Part shown: piece by piece, positions 33,891-42,860 of the stretch
Layout: each line of letters begins with the position of its first letter
Position numbering within the stretch: the stretch's first letter is position 1
NCBI GenBank assembly: GCA_944323445.1
Contig: CALUSM010000009.1
Coordinates: forward strand, 1 to 64,000
Direction: 5' to 3'
DNA: 64,000 bases
Source: an uncultured Bacteroidales bacterium
Lineage (GTDB): Bacteria; Bacteroidota; Bacteroidia; Bacteroidales; UBA932
The notes under the pieces: generated by a model
Seen by the model: only the letters and a program-made list of their open reading frames with translations
Database searches by the model: none
Told to the model about the DNA's origin: nothing
Made by a program: the position numbers and the translations under genes

Positions 33891-36749
33891 ATGAAGTCCC
33901 ATAAATTAACGATGAAACTCCTGGTAGTGCTGGTGGCGGTCATATTTACAGTATGGCAGGCCGTTTCCGTGAGCGCCCGTGATGTGCGTCCGGAGCCGGC
34001 CGGGATTCCTGGGGCTGCGGATACTCTCCGCGGCAGGACGCTCAGGGGAGCTGCTGCCGGTGCCTCGGCGTTCGTAAGGGACTCTGTACCTGCCGTGCCT
34101 GTATTCGGAGATACGGTGGCCCTCACTGTGCCGGATACACCGATGGCGATGGATACGCTTGCGGCTCCGGATTCCCTCATGGCTCCGGATTCGCTTGCAG
34201 TCACCGACAGTCTTGCGGCGGTGGATACGGTACGGGGGATGCTGGACATGCCCGCTTTCTCGACAGCTGTGGACTCGGTGATAGAGGATTTCTCGTCAGG
34301 GCGCAAGATGATATACTATTACGGTGATGTCAGCGTGACCTACGGCGACATGGTCCTGAAGGCGGAGTACATGGAGTATGACCTGGACCGCCAGGTGGTA
34401 TACGCGGCAGGAGTGGCCGATACGGCAGGATTCATAACCGGCAAGCCTGAGATGACCCAGGGCGGCAAGACCTATGCGATGGACAATGTGTTCTACAATT
34501 TCAAGACCAGCAAGGCACGTATCAAGAACATGGTGACGCAGGAGGAGGACGGAATACTCCGCGGAGACAATCTCAACATGATGCCCGACCGCTCCGTGAA
34601 TATATCGGGCGGCAAGTATTCGGTCTGCGACCTGGAGCATCCGCATTTCTATCTTAGGATGACCAAGGCCAAGATCGAGACTGAGCCGAAGCAGAAGACA
34701 GTGTTCGGCCCGGCCTACCTGGTGTTGGGCGATGTTCCGCTGTATCCGCTGATGCTGCCTTTCGGATTTGTACCCAAGCGTCCGGAGAGGGCCAGCGGCC
34801 TGCTCTTCCCGTCTTTCGGAGAAGAAGCGTCCAGGGGTCTGTTCATGAAGGACGGAGGTTTCTATATTGTGCTGGGAGATTATTTTGATGTGGCCCTGAC
34901 CGGAAGTCTCTACTCCAAGGGCTCATGGAGCGCCAACATGTCCACGCGGTACAAGCTGCGCTACAAGTTCAGCGGCAACCTCGACATCTCCTATTCCAAC
35001 GACCAGACCGGAGAGCGCGGAAGCACCGACTTCTTCCAGACCCGCAACTTCAGTGTCAAGTGGAGCCACGCGCAGGATCCGAAGGCGCGTCCCGGAACAT
35101 CGTTCAGGGCATCCGTCAATTTCTCCAGCCCCTCGAACAACCAGTACAACTACCAGAACATCAACGACGCCCTGCAGAATCAGGTCTCCTCGTCCATTTC
35201 CTATTCCAAGACCTGGAGCGCTCTAAGCATATCGGTGAACGCCCTGCACAGCCAGAACTCGAGGGACAGCTCATACGCCATAACCCTGCCTAACATAACC
35301 CTGAACGTCAACCGTTTCTACCCGTTCCGCCGCAAGAACAGGGTGGGATCCGAGAAATGGTACGAACAGTTTGCACTCAGCTACAGCACCACGCTCCAGA
35401 ACAAAATCAATTTCAAGGCCAGCGAGGTGCGCGACCCGGACTTCTGGGACAAGATGCAGACGGGCATGACCCACAACTTCTCCATAGGACTGCCTACATT
35501 TACTATCCTAAAATATTTTACGCTGTCGCCGTCGGTGTCATACGGCATGAACTGGTTCTTCAGCTCGCAGAACCAGTATTATAATCCGGAGACGGATAAG
35601 GTGGAGACCACCCGGACCGGCCTGTTCGAGGATTTCGGCGCCACGCATGATTTCTCGGCCAGCGCCTCGCTCAGCACCCGTCTATACGGTATGTTCAACT
35701 TCAAGCGGGGCAAGCTGCGGGCCGTGCGCCACATGGTGTCCCCCTCGCTGTCCGTGTCCTATGCGCCCGAGATGGGTACCGCTCTCAACGGTTACAGGGT
35801 CTACAACTACACCGACGTACATGGAGTGCCGCATACTCTGGAATACAACAAGTGGTCGGGAGGCCTGTACTCCCCTCCGTCACCCGGAGAGACTGCCTCC
35901 CTCAGTTTTCAGATAGGCAATAACCTGGAAGCCAAGGTTGAGGACCGTAAGGACACCACCGGTACAGGACTCAAGAAGATCAAGCTTATCGACAACCTCA
36001 ACCTGTCCGGCAGCTACAACTTTCTGGCCGACTCCATGAAACTCTCCAATATCAATGTCAGCATGACGACCAATGTCCTGGAGAAGGTTAGCATATCCGC
36101 CGGCATGACCTTGGACCCGTATGCGGTGAACAATGAGGGACGGCGTTACAACCGCTACAACGTTACCGCCGTGCCCGGCTTCCGTCTGGTCCGTCTCACG
36201 AATGCCAATATATCCTTGGGATTCAGCCTGTCTGGAGAAGGCAAGGGTAAGGGAAACGACGGCTCGTCCGTTACCGGAGGAGGCGGTGGGGGAGGAGTGA
36301 AGATGACGGGAGAGTCACCGGCCTACACGAGGGTATACTATCATCCGGTGACGGGTGAGTATATACCCGGAGGCTGGATTTATTACCTCAATCCGGAGGT
36401 ACCGTGGTCCGTCTCGTTCAACTACTCCTACAACTTCTCAAGATCGTACCAGAGCAGCAACGGCCAGCTCATCGTAAGGAACAACCATACGCAGACACTC
36501 AATATCAACGGTCAGGTGCGCATTACCAAGGCCCTGAACCTCAACCTCACCACTGGATTTGACATCACCCAGCTCCGTCTCACGACGACACAGGTGAGCG
36601 CCACCTACGACCTGCACTGCTTCCAGATATCCTTCTCGTGGGTGCCTGTGGGACAGTGGAAACAGTGGAGTTTCCGCATCAATGCCAAGGCAGCGGCCCT
36701 GGCGGACCTGCTGTCGTACCGCAAGGGTACCTCGCAATGGGATAATTAA
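33891..36749 (+). CDS. lptD: Putative LPS-assembly protein LptD
   Basis: A 952-residue outer-membrane protein with a signal peptide (WQAVSVSARD near 30). An OstA/LptA-like jellyroll segment at about 125-260 (GDVSVTYGDMVLKAEYMEYD) precedes a long region of alternating aromatic strands forming a beta-barrel (LYSKGSWSANMSTRYKLRYKFSG). A run of seven glycines near residue 796-802 (TGGGGGGGVK) marks a probable flexible loop. It is divergent from the amidase-MCE genes and followed by ridA and rho, a neighbourhood typical of Bacteroidales LptD. It inserts LPS into the outer leaflet. Confidence 0.88.
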   Translation: MKSHKLTMKLLVVLVAVIFTVWQAVSVSARDVRPEPAGIPGAADTLRGRTLRGAAAGASAFVRDSVPAVPVFGDTVALTVPDTPMAMDTLAAPDSLMAPDSLAVTDSLAAVDTVRGMLDMPAFSTAVDSVIEDFSSGRKMIYYYGDVSVTYGDMVLKAEYMEYDLDRQVVYAAGVADTAGFITGKPEMTQGGKTYAMDNVFYNFKTSKARIKNMVTQEEDGILRGDNLNMMPDRSVNISGGKYSVCDLEHPHFYLRMTKAKIETEPKQKTVFGPAYLVLGDVPLYPLMLPFGFVPKRPERASGLLFPSFGEEASRGLFMKDGGFYIVLGDYFDVALTGSLYSKGSWSANMSTRYKLRYKFSGNLDISYSNDQTGERGSTDFFQTRNFSVKWSHAQDPKARPGTSFRASVNFSSPSNNQYNYQNINDALQNQVSSSISYSKTWSALSISVNALHSQNSRDSSYAITLPNITLNVNRFYPFRRKNRVGSEKWYEQFALSYSTTLQNKINFKASEVRDPDFWDKMQTGMTHNFSIGLPTFTILKYFTLSPSVSYGMNWFFSSQNQYYNPETDKVETTRTGLFEDFGATHDFSASASLSTRLYGMFNFKRGKLRAVRHMVSPSLSVSYAPEMGTALNGYRVYNYTDVHGVPHTLEYNKWSGGLYSPPSPGETASLSFQIGNNLEAKVEDRKDTTGTGLKKIKLIDNLNLSGSYNFLADSMKLSNINVSMTTNVLEKVSISAGMTLDPYAVNNEGRRYNRYNVTAVPGFRLVRLTNANISLGFSLSGEGKGKGNDGSSVTGGGGGGGVKMTGESPAYTRVYYHPVTGEYIPGGWIYYLNPEVPWSVSFNYSYNFSRSYQSSNGQLIVRNNHTQTLNINGQVRITKALNLNLTTGFDITQLRLTTTQVSATYDLHCFQISFSWVPVGQWKQWSFRINAKAAALADLLSYRKGTSQWDN

Positions 36750-36775
36750 TTTATTAACTAAATATTTTATACACA

Positions 36776-37153
36776 ATGAAAAAAGTAATCGCATCTCCTC
36801 TCGCTCCTGCAGCGGTAGGACCTTACAGCCAGGCAATCGAGGCTAACGGAACACTTTATGTATCGGGTCAGCTTCCTATCGACGCCGCTACCGGGAAGTT
36901 CCCCGAGGGCGGAGTGAAGGAACAGCTCCATCAGGTATTCAAGAATATCGGCTATGTGCTCTCTGAAGCCGGATACGGCTTCCAGGATGTAGTGAAGACT
37001 ACAGTCTATCTGCAGGACATGGCTGATTTCGGCACTCTTAACGAAGTGTATGCCCAGTACTTCAGTGAACCTTTCCCTGCACGTGTCGCTTATCAGGTGG
37101 CGGCTCTTCCCAAGGGAGCACTTGCGGAGGCTGAAGTAATCGCTATAAAGTAG
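36776..37153 (+). CDS. ridA: RidA-family enamine/imine deaminase
   Basis: A 125-residue trimeric YjgF/YER057c/UK114 protein that hydrolyses reactive 2-aminoacrylate-type imines. Diagnostic patterns are [25 protein letters not shown] near 10-34, [20 protein letters not shown] near 61-80, and the active-site arginine in [16 protein letters not shown] near 98-113. It ends 7 bp before rho. Confidence 0.95.
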   Translation: MKKVIASPLAPAAVGPYSQAIEANGTLYVSGQLPIDAATGKFPEGGVKEQLHQVFKNIGYVLSEAGYGFQDVVKTTVYLQDMADFGTLNEVYAQYFSEPFPARVAYQVAALPKGALAEAEVIAIK

Positions 37154-37160
37154 CCGGCCG

Positions 37161-38975
37161 ATGTATACTCTCGCAGAATTGGAGAATAAGACGTTCGAGG
37201 AGCTTGTGGAGCTGTCCAGGGAGCTCGGAATCCGCAAGGCCGAGTCTATGGACAAGAACGACCTCAAGTACAGGATACTCGACGAACAGGCCCAGCAGAG
37301 CAAGGAGAGTCCTGCGAAGCTCAGGCGCCGCCGCCGCGTAACCGCAGCGCCTGAGAGTCAGGAGCAGCAGGGAGCAGCAGAGGGAACAGCGGCCCAGGAG
37401 GCTCCGAAGGAACAGTCCGCACCGGCGGAAGTGCCCCCGAAACGCAAGCGAGGACGTCCCAAGAAAAATCCGGTGGCTTCTCCCAAGGCGGAGGCAGCCC
37501 CGTCCGCATCTCTTTTCCCTGCCGGGGAGGACGGCCTGCAGGCAGCGCCGGCAGGTGAAGAAAAGCCTTCCGCGACCCAGGAACAGCAGACCCGTCCGGA
37601 GGAGACTTCTTCGGAGCCCCGTCAGAGTGCCGGCAGGCGCGGACGCAAGCGTGTGAGGGTGCCGGTGCAGTCTCAGGATGCGTCGGCAGTGCAGAAACCC
37701 GAGGATGCCGGTGAGCCCGTACAGCAGGAGAACCCGGTTTCAGAGCCTGCGGCCCAGGAGCAGCCCCGTCATCCAGTCCAGCAGCATCCCAGGCATCAGC
37801 ACCAGACACAGTCCCAGACTCCTGCAATTGCGGAGCAGTCCCGCCCTGTCGAGTACGAGGGCATAGTGGAGGCGCAGGGAGTGCTGGAGATAATGCCGGA
37901 CGGCTATGGGTTCCTCCGCTCATCGGACTACAACTACCTCAATTCCCCGGATGATATCTATGTCTCTCAGAATCAGATTAAGACGTATGCGCTCAAGACC
38001 GGTGACACAATCATAGGAGAGATTCGACCTCCCCGTGAAGGAGACAAGTATTTCCCTCTGGTCAAGATACATACAGTCAACGGAAGGACTCCAGAGTACA
38101 TCCGCGACAGGGTGCCGTTCGATTTCCTGACTCCTCTTTTCCCGGATGAGAAGTTTACCCTCACCGGCAACGGACATAATGATCTGTCGTGCCGTGTAGT
38201 AGACCTTTTCACTCCGATAGGAAAGGGACAGAGGGGACTCATAGTAGCTCAGCCTAAGACAGGTAAGACCATACTGCTCAAGAATATAGCCAATGCTATC
38301 GCAGACAATCACCCCGAGGTGTACATGATCGTCCTCCTCATCGACGAGCGTCCCGAGGAAGTGACCGACATGGCCCGCAGCGTCAAGGCGGAGGTTGTGG
38401 CCTCCACTTTCGACGAGCCTGCGGAGAGGCATGTCAAGGTGGCAAGTATCGTTCTTGAAAAGGCCAAGCGTCTGGTGGAGTGCGGTCATGACGTGGTCAT
38501 CTTCCTTGATTCCATCACCCGTCTGGCCAGGGCGTTCAATACGGTGCAGCCGGCATCCGGCAAGGTGCTCTCAGGCGGTGTGGACGCCAACGCCCTGCAT
38601 AAGCCCAAGCGTTTCTTCGGAGCTGCCCGCAACATTGAGAACGGAGGCTCCCTCACCATACTGGCCACAGCACTGACAGACACCGGCTCCAAGATGGACG
38701 ATGTGATCTTCGAGGAGTTCAAGGGTACCGGCAACATGGAGCTTCAGCTTGACCGCAAGCTGGCCAACAAGAGGATATTCCCGGCGGTGGACGTGACTCT
38801 CAGCAGCACCCGCCGCGATGACCTGCTTCTGGACAAGGACAAGATCAACCGTCTCTGGGTTCTCCGCAACTTCCTGGCCGACATGACCAGTGTAGAGGCG
38901 ATGGAGTTCCTCAAGAAGAGGATGGAGGGGACGAGGAGCAATGAGGAGTTCCTCATCTCCATGAACGGAGAATAA
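37161..38975 (+). CDS. rho: Transcription termination factor Rho with disordered N-terminal insert
   Basis: A 604-residue hexameric RNA helicase terminating transcription. It is longer than the ~420-residue E. coli protein because about 190 residues rich in Gln, Pro, Glu and Ala sit between the first helical domain (1-45) and the RNA-binding fold (from about 235, [15 protein letters not shown]). This insert has an AT-hook-like [11 protein letters not shown] near 94-104 and RRGRKRVRV near 155-163. The motor has Walker [12 protein letters not shown] near 365 and Walker [16 protein letters not shown] near 445. Long Rho inserts are known in Bacteroides and have been linked to phase separation and colonisation. 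Followed by a bidirectional terminator. Confidence 0.96.
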   Translation: MYTLAELENKTFEELVELSRELGIRKAESMDKNDLKYRILDEQAQQSKESPAKLRRRRRVTAAPESQEQQGAAEGTAAQEAPKEQSAPAEVPPKRKRGRPKKNPVASPKAEAAPSASLFPAGEDGLQAAPAGEEKPSATQEQQTRPEETSSEPRQSAGRRGRKRVRVPVQSQDASAVQKPEDAGEPVQQENPVSEPAAQEQPRHPVQQHPRHQHQTQSQTPAIAEQSRPVEYEGIVEAQGVLEIMPDGYGFLRSSDYNYLNSPDDIYVSQNQIKTYALKTGDTIIGEIRPPREGDKYFPLVKIHTVNGRTPEYIRDRVPFDFLTPLFPDEKFTLTGNGHNDLSCRVVDLFTPIGKGQRGLIVAQPKTGKTILLKNIANAIADNHPEVYMIVLLIDERPEEVTDMARSVKAEVVASTFDEPAERHVKVASIVLEKAKRLVECGHDVVIFLDSITRLARAFNTVQPASGKVLSGGVDANALHKPKRFFGAARNIENGGSLTILATALTDTGSKMDDVIFEEFKGTGNMELQLDRKLANKRIFPAVDVTLSSTRRDDLLLDKDKINRLWVLRNFLADMTSVEAMEFLKKRMEGTRSNEEFLISMNGE

Positions 38976-38990
38976 AGCGTACGCTTTATT
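38971..38990. repeat. Perfect 20-bp palindrome over the rho stop codon
   Basis: AATAAAGCGT followed directly by ACGCTTTATT is a perfect self-complementary 20-mer that includes the rho TAA stop. As RNA it would form only a tight hairpin; as DNA it looks like a dimeric-protein site. Function unknown. Confidence 0.5.
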
Positions 38991-39000
38991 ACAAATAAAA

Positions 39001-39033
39001 AAGGGGCCTCCGGAATGAGGTCCCTTCTTTTTT
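39001..39033. terminator. Bidirectional intrinsic terminator between rho and ferredoxin
   Basis: AAGGGGCCTC (39001-39010) pairs with GAGGTCCCTT (39017-39026), a 10-bp stem with one wobble and 6-nt loop. T-runs follow on both strands: CTTTTTT on the plus strand and TTTTTT on the minus strand. It separates the convergent rho and ferredoxin genes. Confidence 0.85.
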
Positions 39034-39049
39034 ATCTTTGTTTAAAAGG

Positions 39050-39220
39050 TTATGCCGGTGAGATGGCTCCGTTGGGACAAGCGTCAACACATGTACCGCA
39101 ATCGGCGCAAGTATCAGGATCAATCGAATAAACATCTCCGGCGGAGATTGCTCCAAGAGGACATTCGTCAATGCAGGAGCCGCATGCTACGCAAGCATCA
39201 GGATCAATTTTGTGTGCCAT
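39050..39220 (-). CDS. 2[4Fe-4S] ferredoxin
   Basis: A 56-residue clostridial-type ferredoxin with two clusters bound by [12 protein letters not shown] and [12 protein letters not shown] (both CxxCxxCxxxCP). The ATG at 39220 (MAHKIDPD) is the usual start; the longer frame adds an unrelated hydrophobic stretch. It is a low-potential electron carrier and a plausible partner for the 2-oxoacid oxidoreductase encoded at 57.5-60.2 kb. A TATATTTG promoter lies at 39253-39260. Confidence 0.95.
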   Translation of the reverse strand: MAHKIDPDACVACGSCIDECPLGAISAGDVYSIDPDTCADCGTCVDACPNGAISPA

Positions 39221-39252
39221 AAATAATGTAGTTGTGTTGTTAAAATATTCGG

Positions 39253-39260
39253 CAAATATA
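39253..39260 (-). promoter_or_regulatory. Ferredoxin -7 element
   Basis: TATATTTG on the minus strand matches TAnnTTTG, 32 nt upstream of the ferredoxin ATG. Confidence 0.6.
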
Positions 39261-39281
39261 GTCAATTTTTTCTGAAAAGAT

Positions 39282-39289
39282 TATCTTTG
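39282..39289 (+). promoter_or_regulatory. -7 element for DUF1573 gene
   Basis: TATCTTTG on the plus strand matches TAnnTTTG, 35 nt upstream of the chosen ATG at 39325, and supports that start over the frame opening at 39289. Confidence 0.6.
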
Positions 39290-39324
39290 TGCTGTCAAAA
39301 CATAAAACCCTTAGCCGAAGTAGA

Positions 39325-40419
39325 ATGAATAGATTGATTCTCAGTGTGATGCTTTTGCTGTGCGTGAGTATTGCCGGGAATGTCCCGATGCGTGCGCAGA
39401 ATGTTTTCGAGCATACGGTGTCGTTTGACAGGACAGTCCATGATTTCGGGGACATAATGCTCTCCGACGGTCCCCAGACCTGCGTGTTCAAGATGAAGAA
39501 TGTGAGTGACAGGCCGGTGGTGATTCACCGGGTGGTCACTTCCTGCGGCTGCACCGAGCCTGCCTGGACCGAGGCTCCGGTACGTCCGGGAGAGACCGGT
39601 GAGATAAAAGTGGTCTTCTCCAATGACCAGGGGCCCTATCCTTTCAGCAAGTCTGTTACAGTCTATGTCTCGGGGCTGAGCAAACCTGTGGTGCTCAAGC
39701 TGCGCGGAGTGGTGCATGACAGGAAAAAGGGCCTGTCGGAGCTTTTCCCGATAGCTGCCGGCCCTCTTGGGTTCCGCGAGGCGTCGGTGTCCCTGGGACA
39801 GATAGAGCAGGGACTTGCCCGCAGTATCGAGGTGGAGGTGGCCAATACCTCCGGCAGGGATGTCGGGGTCCGGTTCACCGACATGACTCCCGGTCTGACC
39901 GTATCCATGTCCGGCACTGTCATTCCGGCCAAGTCTAAGGTCAGGATAACCTGCATGATAGACACCCGTCTCACGGACGGAGAAAAATGGGGAAAGACTC
40001 CATTTACTTTCTCGGCTGTGGTTGACGGCAGGAGATATGAGAAGGTCCTGACGGTGGAGGCCCTCATCAAGGAGAATTTCACATCCTTGACTGAGAACCA
40101 GAAGAGGGCGGGAGCGCTGCCGCAGTTCGAGACATCGTCCCTGGAGCTGGGCGTGGTGGAGGAGGGTAGTGTGCTCAGCGGCGAGTTCACGGTCAAGAAC
40201 ATCGGCAAGGCCGATTTCAGGATATACAAGGCGGATGCCAGCGAGAGCGGGGTGAGCGTGGAGATTCCCTCTCCGGTGCCTTTCGGGGAGAAAGGTACCC
40301 TGCGTGTCAAGGCCGATACCCGCGGGCAGAGCGGTGAGGTGCTCAATATCCTGACTCTCATCACCAACTCTCCCACGCGTCCTATCATCAATCTGTTTTT
40401 AATATACACGGTAAAGTAA
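39325..40419 (+). CDS. DUF1573-domain exported protein
   Basis: A 364-residue secreted protein with signal peptide ending about PMRAQ. The N-terminal DUF1573 domain reads FDRTVHDFGDIMLSDGPQTCVFKMKNVS followed by VTSCGCTEPAW, the usual strand pattern with the SCGC motif. A second Ig-like/ASPM-type domain follows (about 145-250) and a third, LGVVEEGSVLSGEFTVKNIGKADFRIY, near 275-300. The role of DUF1573 proteins is unknown; they are abundant in Bacteroidota envelopes. meaB starts 13 bp after its stop. Confidence 0.88.
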   Translation: MNRLILSVMLLLCVSIAGNVPMRAQNVFEHTVSFDRTVHDFGDIMLSDGPQTCVFKMKNVSDRPVVIHRVVTSCGCTEPAWTEAPVRPGETGEIKVVFSNDQGPYPFSKSVTVYVSGLSKPVVLKLRGVVHDRKKGLSELFPIAAGPLGFREASVSLGQIEQGLARSIEVEVANTSGRDVGVRFTDMTPGLTVSMSGTVIPAKSKVRITCMIDTRLTDGEKWGKTPFTFSAVVDGRRYEKVLTVEALIKENFTSLTENQKRAGALPQFETSSLELGVVEEGSVLSGEFTVKNIGKADFRIYKADASESGVSVEIPSPVPFGEKGTLRVKADTRGQSGEVLNILTLITNSPTRPIINLFLIYTVK

Positions 40420-40432
40420 ATAGAATCAAGCC

Positions 40433-41554
40433 ATGAACAATAAATCAGACAGACAAGGAGACTTTTTCGACGAGTACCGTCATGACGACTCGGCCCTGGT
40501 GATGAACGACGGGGTGGAGCAGCCCCCTATAGTGAATCCCTATCTCGGCAATATGGTCCGGCGCAGGCGCGCTTCCATGACCGTGGATGACTACATGAAA
40601 GGAATCCTGGAGGGCAACACCATCATACTCAGTCAGGCCATCACTCTGGTCGAGAGTTCCCTGCCGGAGCACCGCGACATGGCGCACGAGCTGATAGTGC
40701 GCTGCCTGGAGCATTCCAAGCGCAAGGAGTCCATGCGTATAGGCATTACCGGAGTGCCCGGGGCCGGCAAGAGTACTTTCATCGAGGCTTTCGGCAATCT
40801 GGTCACGGCCAAGGGCCACCGTCTGGCTGTCCTGGCCATCGATCCCAGCAGTGAGAAGACCAAGGGCAGCATCCTCGGAGACAAGACCCGCATGGAGACC
40901 CTCTGCAACAATCCCATGGCCTTTATCCGTCCCAGTCCGTCCGCAGGCTCTCTCGGAGGAGTGGCCCGAAAGACCCGTGAGACCATCCTGCTGTGCGAGG
41001 CAGCCGGCTACGACGTGGTATTCATAGAGACCGTGGGAGTAGGGCAGTCCGAGACGGCGGTGCACTCCATGAGCGACTTTTTCCTGCTGATTCTGATTTC
41101 CGGTGCGGGAGACGACCTCCAGGGTATCAAGCGGGGTGTTATGGAGATGTCCGACCTGATTACCGTGAACAAGGCCGACGGCAACAACATCGACAAGGCC
41201 AACATGGCCCGTGCCCTCTATTCCAACGCCCTGCATCTTTTCCCTCCCACGGAGTCAGGCTGGGCTCCCACCGCCCTTACCGCCTCATCGGTGGAGAAGA
41301 CCGGTCTGGATGACATCTGGGCCATGATGGAGAAGTACTTCAGACTGGTCAAGGGCAACGGCTACTACTGGAAGAGACGCCTGGAGCAGGACCGCTACTG
41401 GATGTACGAGACAATCAACAACTCCCTCCGCGACATGTTCTACGAGGACAAGGCCGTTGCCGCTGCGCTTCCGGATTACGAGAGGGCGGTGCTGGACGGT
41501 AAGATAGACTCCTTCTCTGCCGCAGGCGAGCTTCTCAAACTCTACAGCAGGTAA
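40433..41554 (+). CDS. meaB: Methylmalonyl-CoA mutase-associated GTPase MeaB
   Basis: A 373-residue G3E-family GTPase that loads and protects the adenosylcobalamin cofactor of methylmalonyl-CoA mutase. Walker A is GITGVPGAGKSTFIEAFG near residue 104, the Mg/switch segment is VFIETVGVGQSE near 198, and the guanine-specificity motif is VNKADG near 244. The typical LAIDPSSEKTKGSILGDKTRM follows Walker A. The mutase genes are not in this window; the pathway (succinate-propionate) is common in Bacteroidales. Confidence 0.95.
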   Translation: MNNKSDRQGDFFDEYRHDDSALVMNDGVEQPPIVNPYLGNMVRRRRASMTVDDYMKGILEGNTIILSQAITLVESSLPEHRDMAHELIVRCLEHSKRKESMRIGITGVPGAGKSTFIEAFGNLVTAKGHRLAVLAIDPSSEKTKGSILGDKTRMETLCNNPMAFIRPSPSAGSLGGVARKTRETILLCEAAGYDVVFIETVGVGQSETAVHSMSDFFLLILISGAGDDLQGIKRGVMEMSDLITVNKADGNNIDKANMARALYSNALHLFPPTESGWAPTALTASSVEKTGLDDIWAMMEKYFRLVKGNGYYWKRRLEQDRYWMYETINNSLRDMFYEDKAVAAALPDYERAVLDGKIDSFSAAGELLKLYSR

Positions 41555-41557
41555 CGG

Positions 41558-42646
41558 ATGTTCTGGCATATCGTCAAGGATGTAGTGCTCAATGCCTGGT
41601 TCATCACCTCCCTGGTGATGGTGATGATGATCATGATCGAGTATGTCAATGTGGCCTCCGCCGGACGCTGGTTCGGCAGGCTGAGCGGCTCGCCTGTGCG
41701 TCAGGTGGCGGCCGGAGCCCTTCTCGGCCTGATTCCAGGATGCATAGGCGGTTTTGCGGCCGTGTCGCTGTACTCTCACGGCATCATAAGCATGGGAGCA
41801 CTGGTAGCAGCGATGATAGCCTCTTCCGGTGACGAGTCGTTCGTAATGCTGGCCATGATTCCAAGGCAGGCACTCGTGCTGTTCGCGGTGCTGGCCGTAC
41901 TGGCTTTCGTCTGCGGACTTGTTACCGATGCGGTATTCCGCAGGCATCCTGTCCGCGTGAGCTGTGATCCGGGTTTTGAGATACATGATTCCAACAAAGG
42001 GGAGTTCCCCAGGATATTCCGTCTTTCCTCCTACCGGGGCATGCGCAGTGCCGGTTGGGAGAGGCTGGTGCTGATAGCCGCCATCCTCCTGTTTGCCGTT
42101 GCGGTATTCACCGGCCTGCTGGAGCATGAGCATCCCGGAGACGGGGGCGCTCCGGTGTCAGGAGTGTCTCTCAGTTTTCTGAACGAGAGGTGGATGAACA
42201 TCCTGTTCGCCGTCCTGAGTATTTTCGTTGCCCTGCAGGTGGCCGCTTCTTCGGAGCATTTTGTGAAGGAACATCTGTGGCGTCATGTAGTGTGCAGGCA
42301 TGCGGTCAGGACATTCCTGTGGACAGCCGGGGCACTGGCGGTCATAACGGTAGGCATGCACTATGTGGATATGGGCAACTGGCTGCGGGACAATACATAT
42401 TACCTTCTGATTCTGGCAGCTCTGATCGGCATGATACCGGAGTCCGGTCCGCACATGGTCTTTATCTCCCTCTTTGCCGGTGGCTATGTCCCGTTCTCGG
42501 TTCTGCTCACCAGCTCCATGTCGCAGGACGGCCACACTTCCCTGCCCCTGCTGGCTTCCAGCACCCGCAGCTTCTTGGTGGCCAAGGTCGTCAATGCTGT
42601 TTTCGCCATACTGATCGGTTCAGTGTTCTATCTGTTCGGTTTATAG
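41558..42646 (+). CDS. Putative metal exporter, ArsP_2/10-TM family
   Basis: A 362-residue protein with about ten hydrophobic segments. Two pseudo-symmetric hairpin motifs are visible: ALLGLIPGCIGGFAAVSLYSHG near residue 52-73 and ALIGMIPESGPHMVFISLFAGG near 289-310, typical of this family of predicted heavy-metal or manganese transporters. The sequence between them contains His-rich loops (LLEHEHPGD, SEHFVKEHLWRHVVCRH). It starts 3 bp after meaB, but a metabolic link with MeaB is not obvious. Substrate assignment is family-based and unproven. Confidence 0.75.
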   Translation: MFWHIVKDVVLNAWFITSLVMVMMIMIEYVNVASAGRWFGRLSGSPVRQVAAGALLGLIPGCIGGFAAVSLYSHGIISMGALVAAMIASSGDESFVMLAMIPRQALVLFAVLAVLAFVCGLVTDAVFRRHPVRVSCDPGFEIHDSNKGEFPRIFRLSSYRGMRSAGWERLVLIAAILLFAVAVFTGLLEHEHPGDGGAPVSGVSLSFLNERWMNILFAVLSIFVALQVAASSEHFVKEHLWRHVVCRHAVRTFLWTAGALAVITVGMHYVDMGNWLRDNTYYLLILAALIGMIPESGPHMVFISLFAGGYVPFSVLLTSSMSQDGHTSLPLLASSTRSFLVAKVVNAVFAILIGSVFYLFGL

Positions 42647-42680
42647 AGAGCCTGAAAGACATAGAAACACTGGAGTTGAC

Positions 42681-42700
42681 CGAAGATATCTGCCTCTTCG
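42681..42700. terminator. Short hairpin after the metal exporter gene
   Basis: CGAAGA and TCTTCG form a 6-bp stem with 8-nt loop 34 nt past the exporter stop. There is no T-tract, so a terminator role is weakly supported. Confidence 0.25.
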
Positions 42701-42734
42701 CAGGTGTACCGAAATGTGGGGAGAATCAGTTAAA

Positions 42735-42839
42735 TGATTATCCGCAAAGTGCTCCTAAGTGCAGTCTATGCGAAGGTATGCACTTTGGAGGACTGCTGGC
42801 GGTGTAAATAGAGCTACTGATAAATTTTGCGGATAATCA
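42735..42839. repeat. Nested inverted-repeat element, 105 bp
   Basis: TGATTATCCGCAAA (42735-42748) and its exact complement TTTGCGGATAATCA (42826-42839) bound the segment. Inside, 42748-42763 pairs with 42779-42794 (AGT, CTCC and AAGTGCA with ACT, GGAG and TGCACTT, broken by two symmetric single mismatches) around a 15-nt loop. The innermost base A42748 is shared by both helices. No convincing ORF lies within it. It ends 21 bp before the IS element. It may be a small non-autonomous mobile element, a structured RNA or a protein-binding site; I cannot decide. Confidence 0.6.
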
Positions 42840-42860
42840 CACTTTTAACTTGAAAGAATG

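Noticed and set aside
36767-36775. TTATACACA upstream of ridA as a DnaA box
   Set aside because: Isolated match to the degenerate consensus; about two such matches are expected by chance in 64 kb, and there is no replication gene nearby.
39033-39040. TATCTTTG after rho as a promoter directed into the ferredoxin gene
   Set aside because: It overlaps the T-tract of the bidirectional terminator and has no TTTG at proper distance; the resemblance comes from the T-run.
42647-42807. Possible coding remnant ending CEGMHFGGLLAV after the metal exporter
   Set aside because: It is only the tail of a frame out of register with the exporter, has no good start, and coincides with the nested inverted repeats that explain the sequence better.
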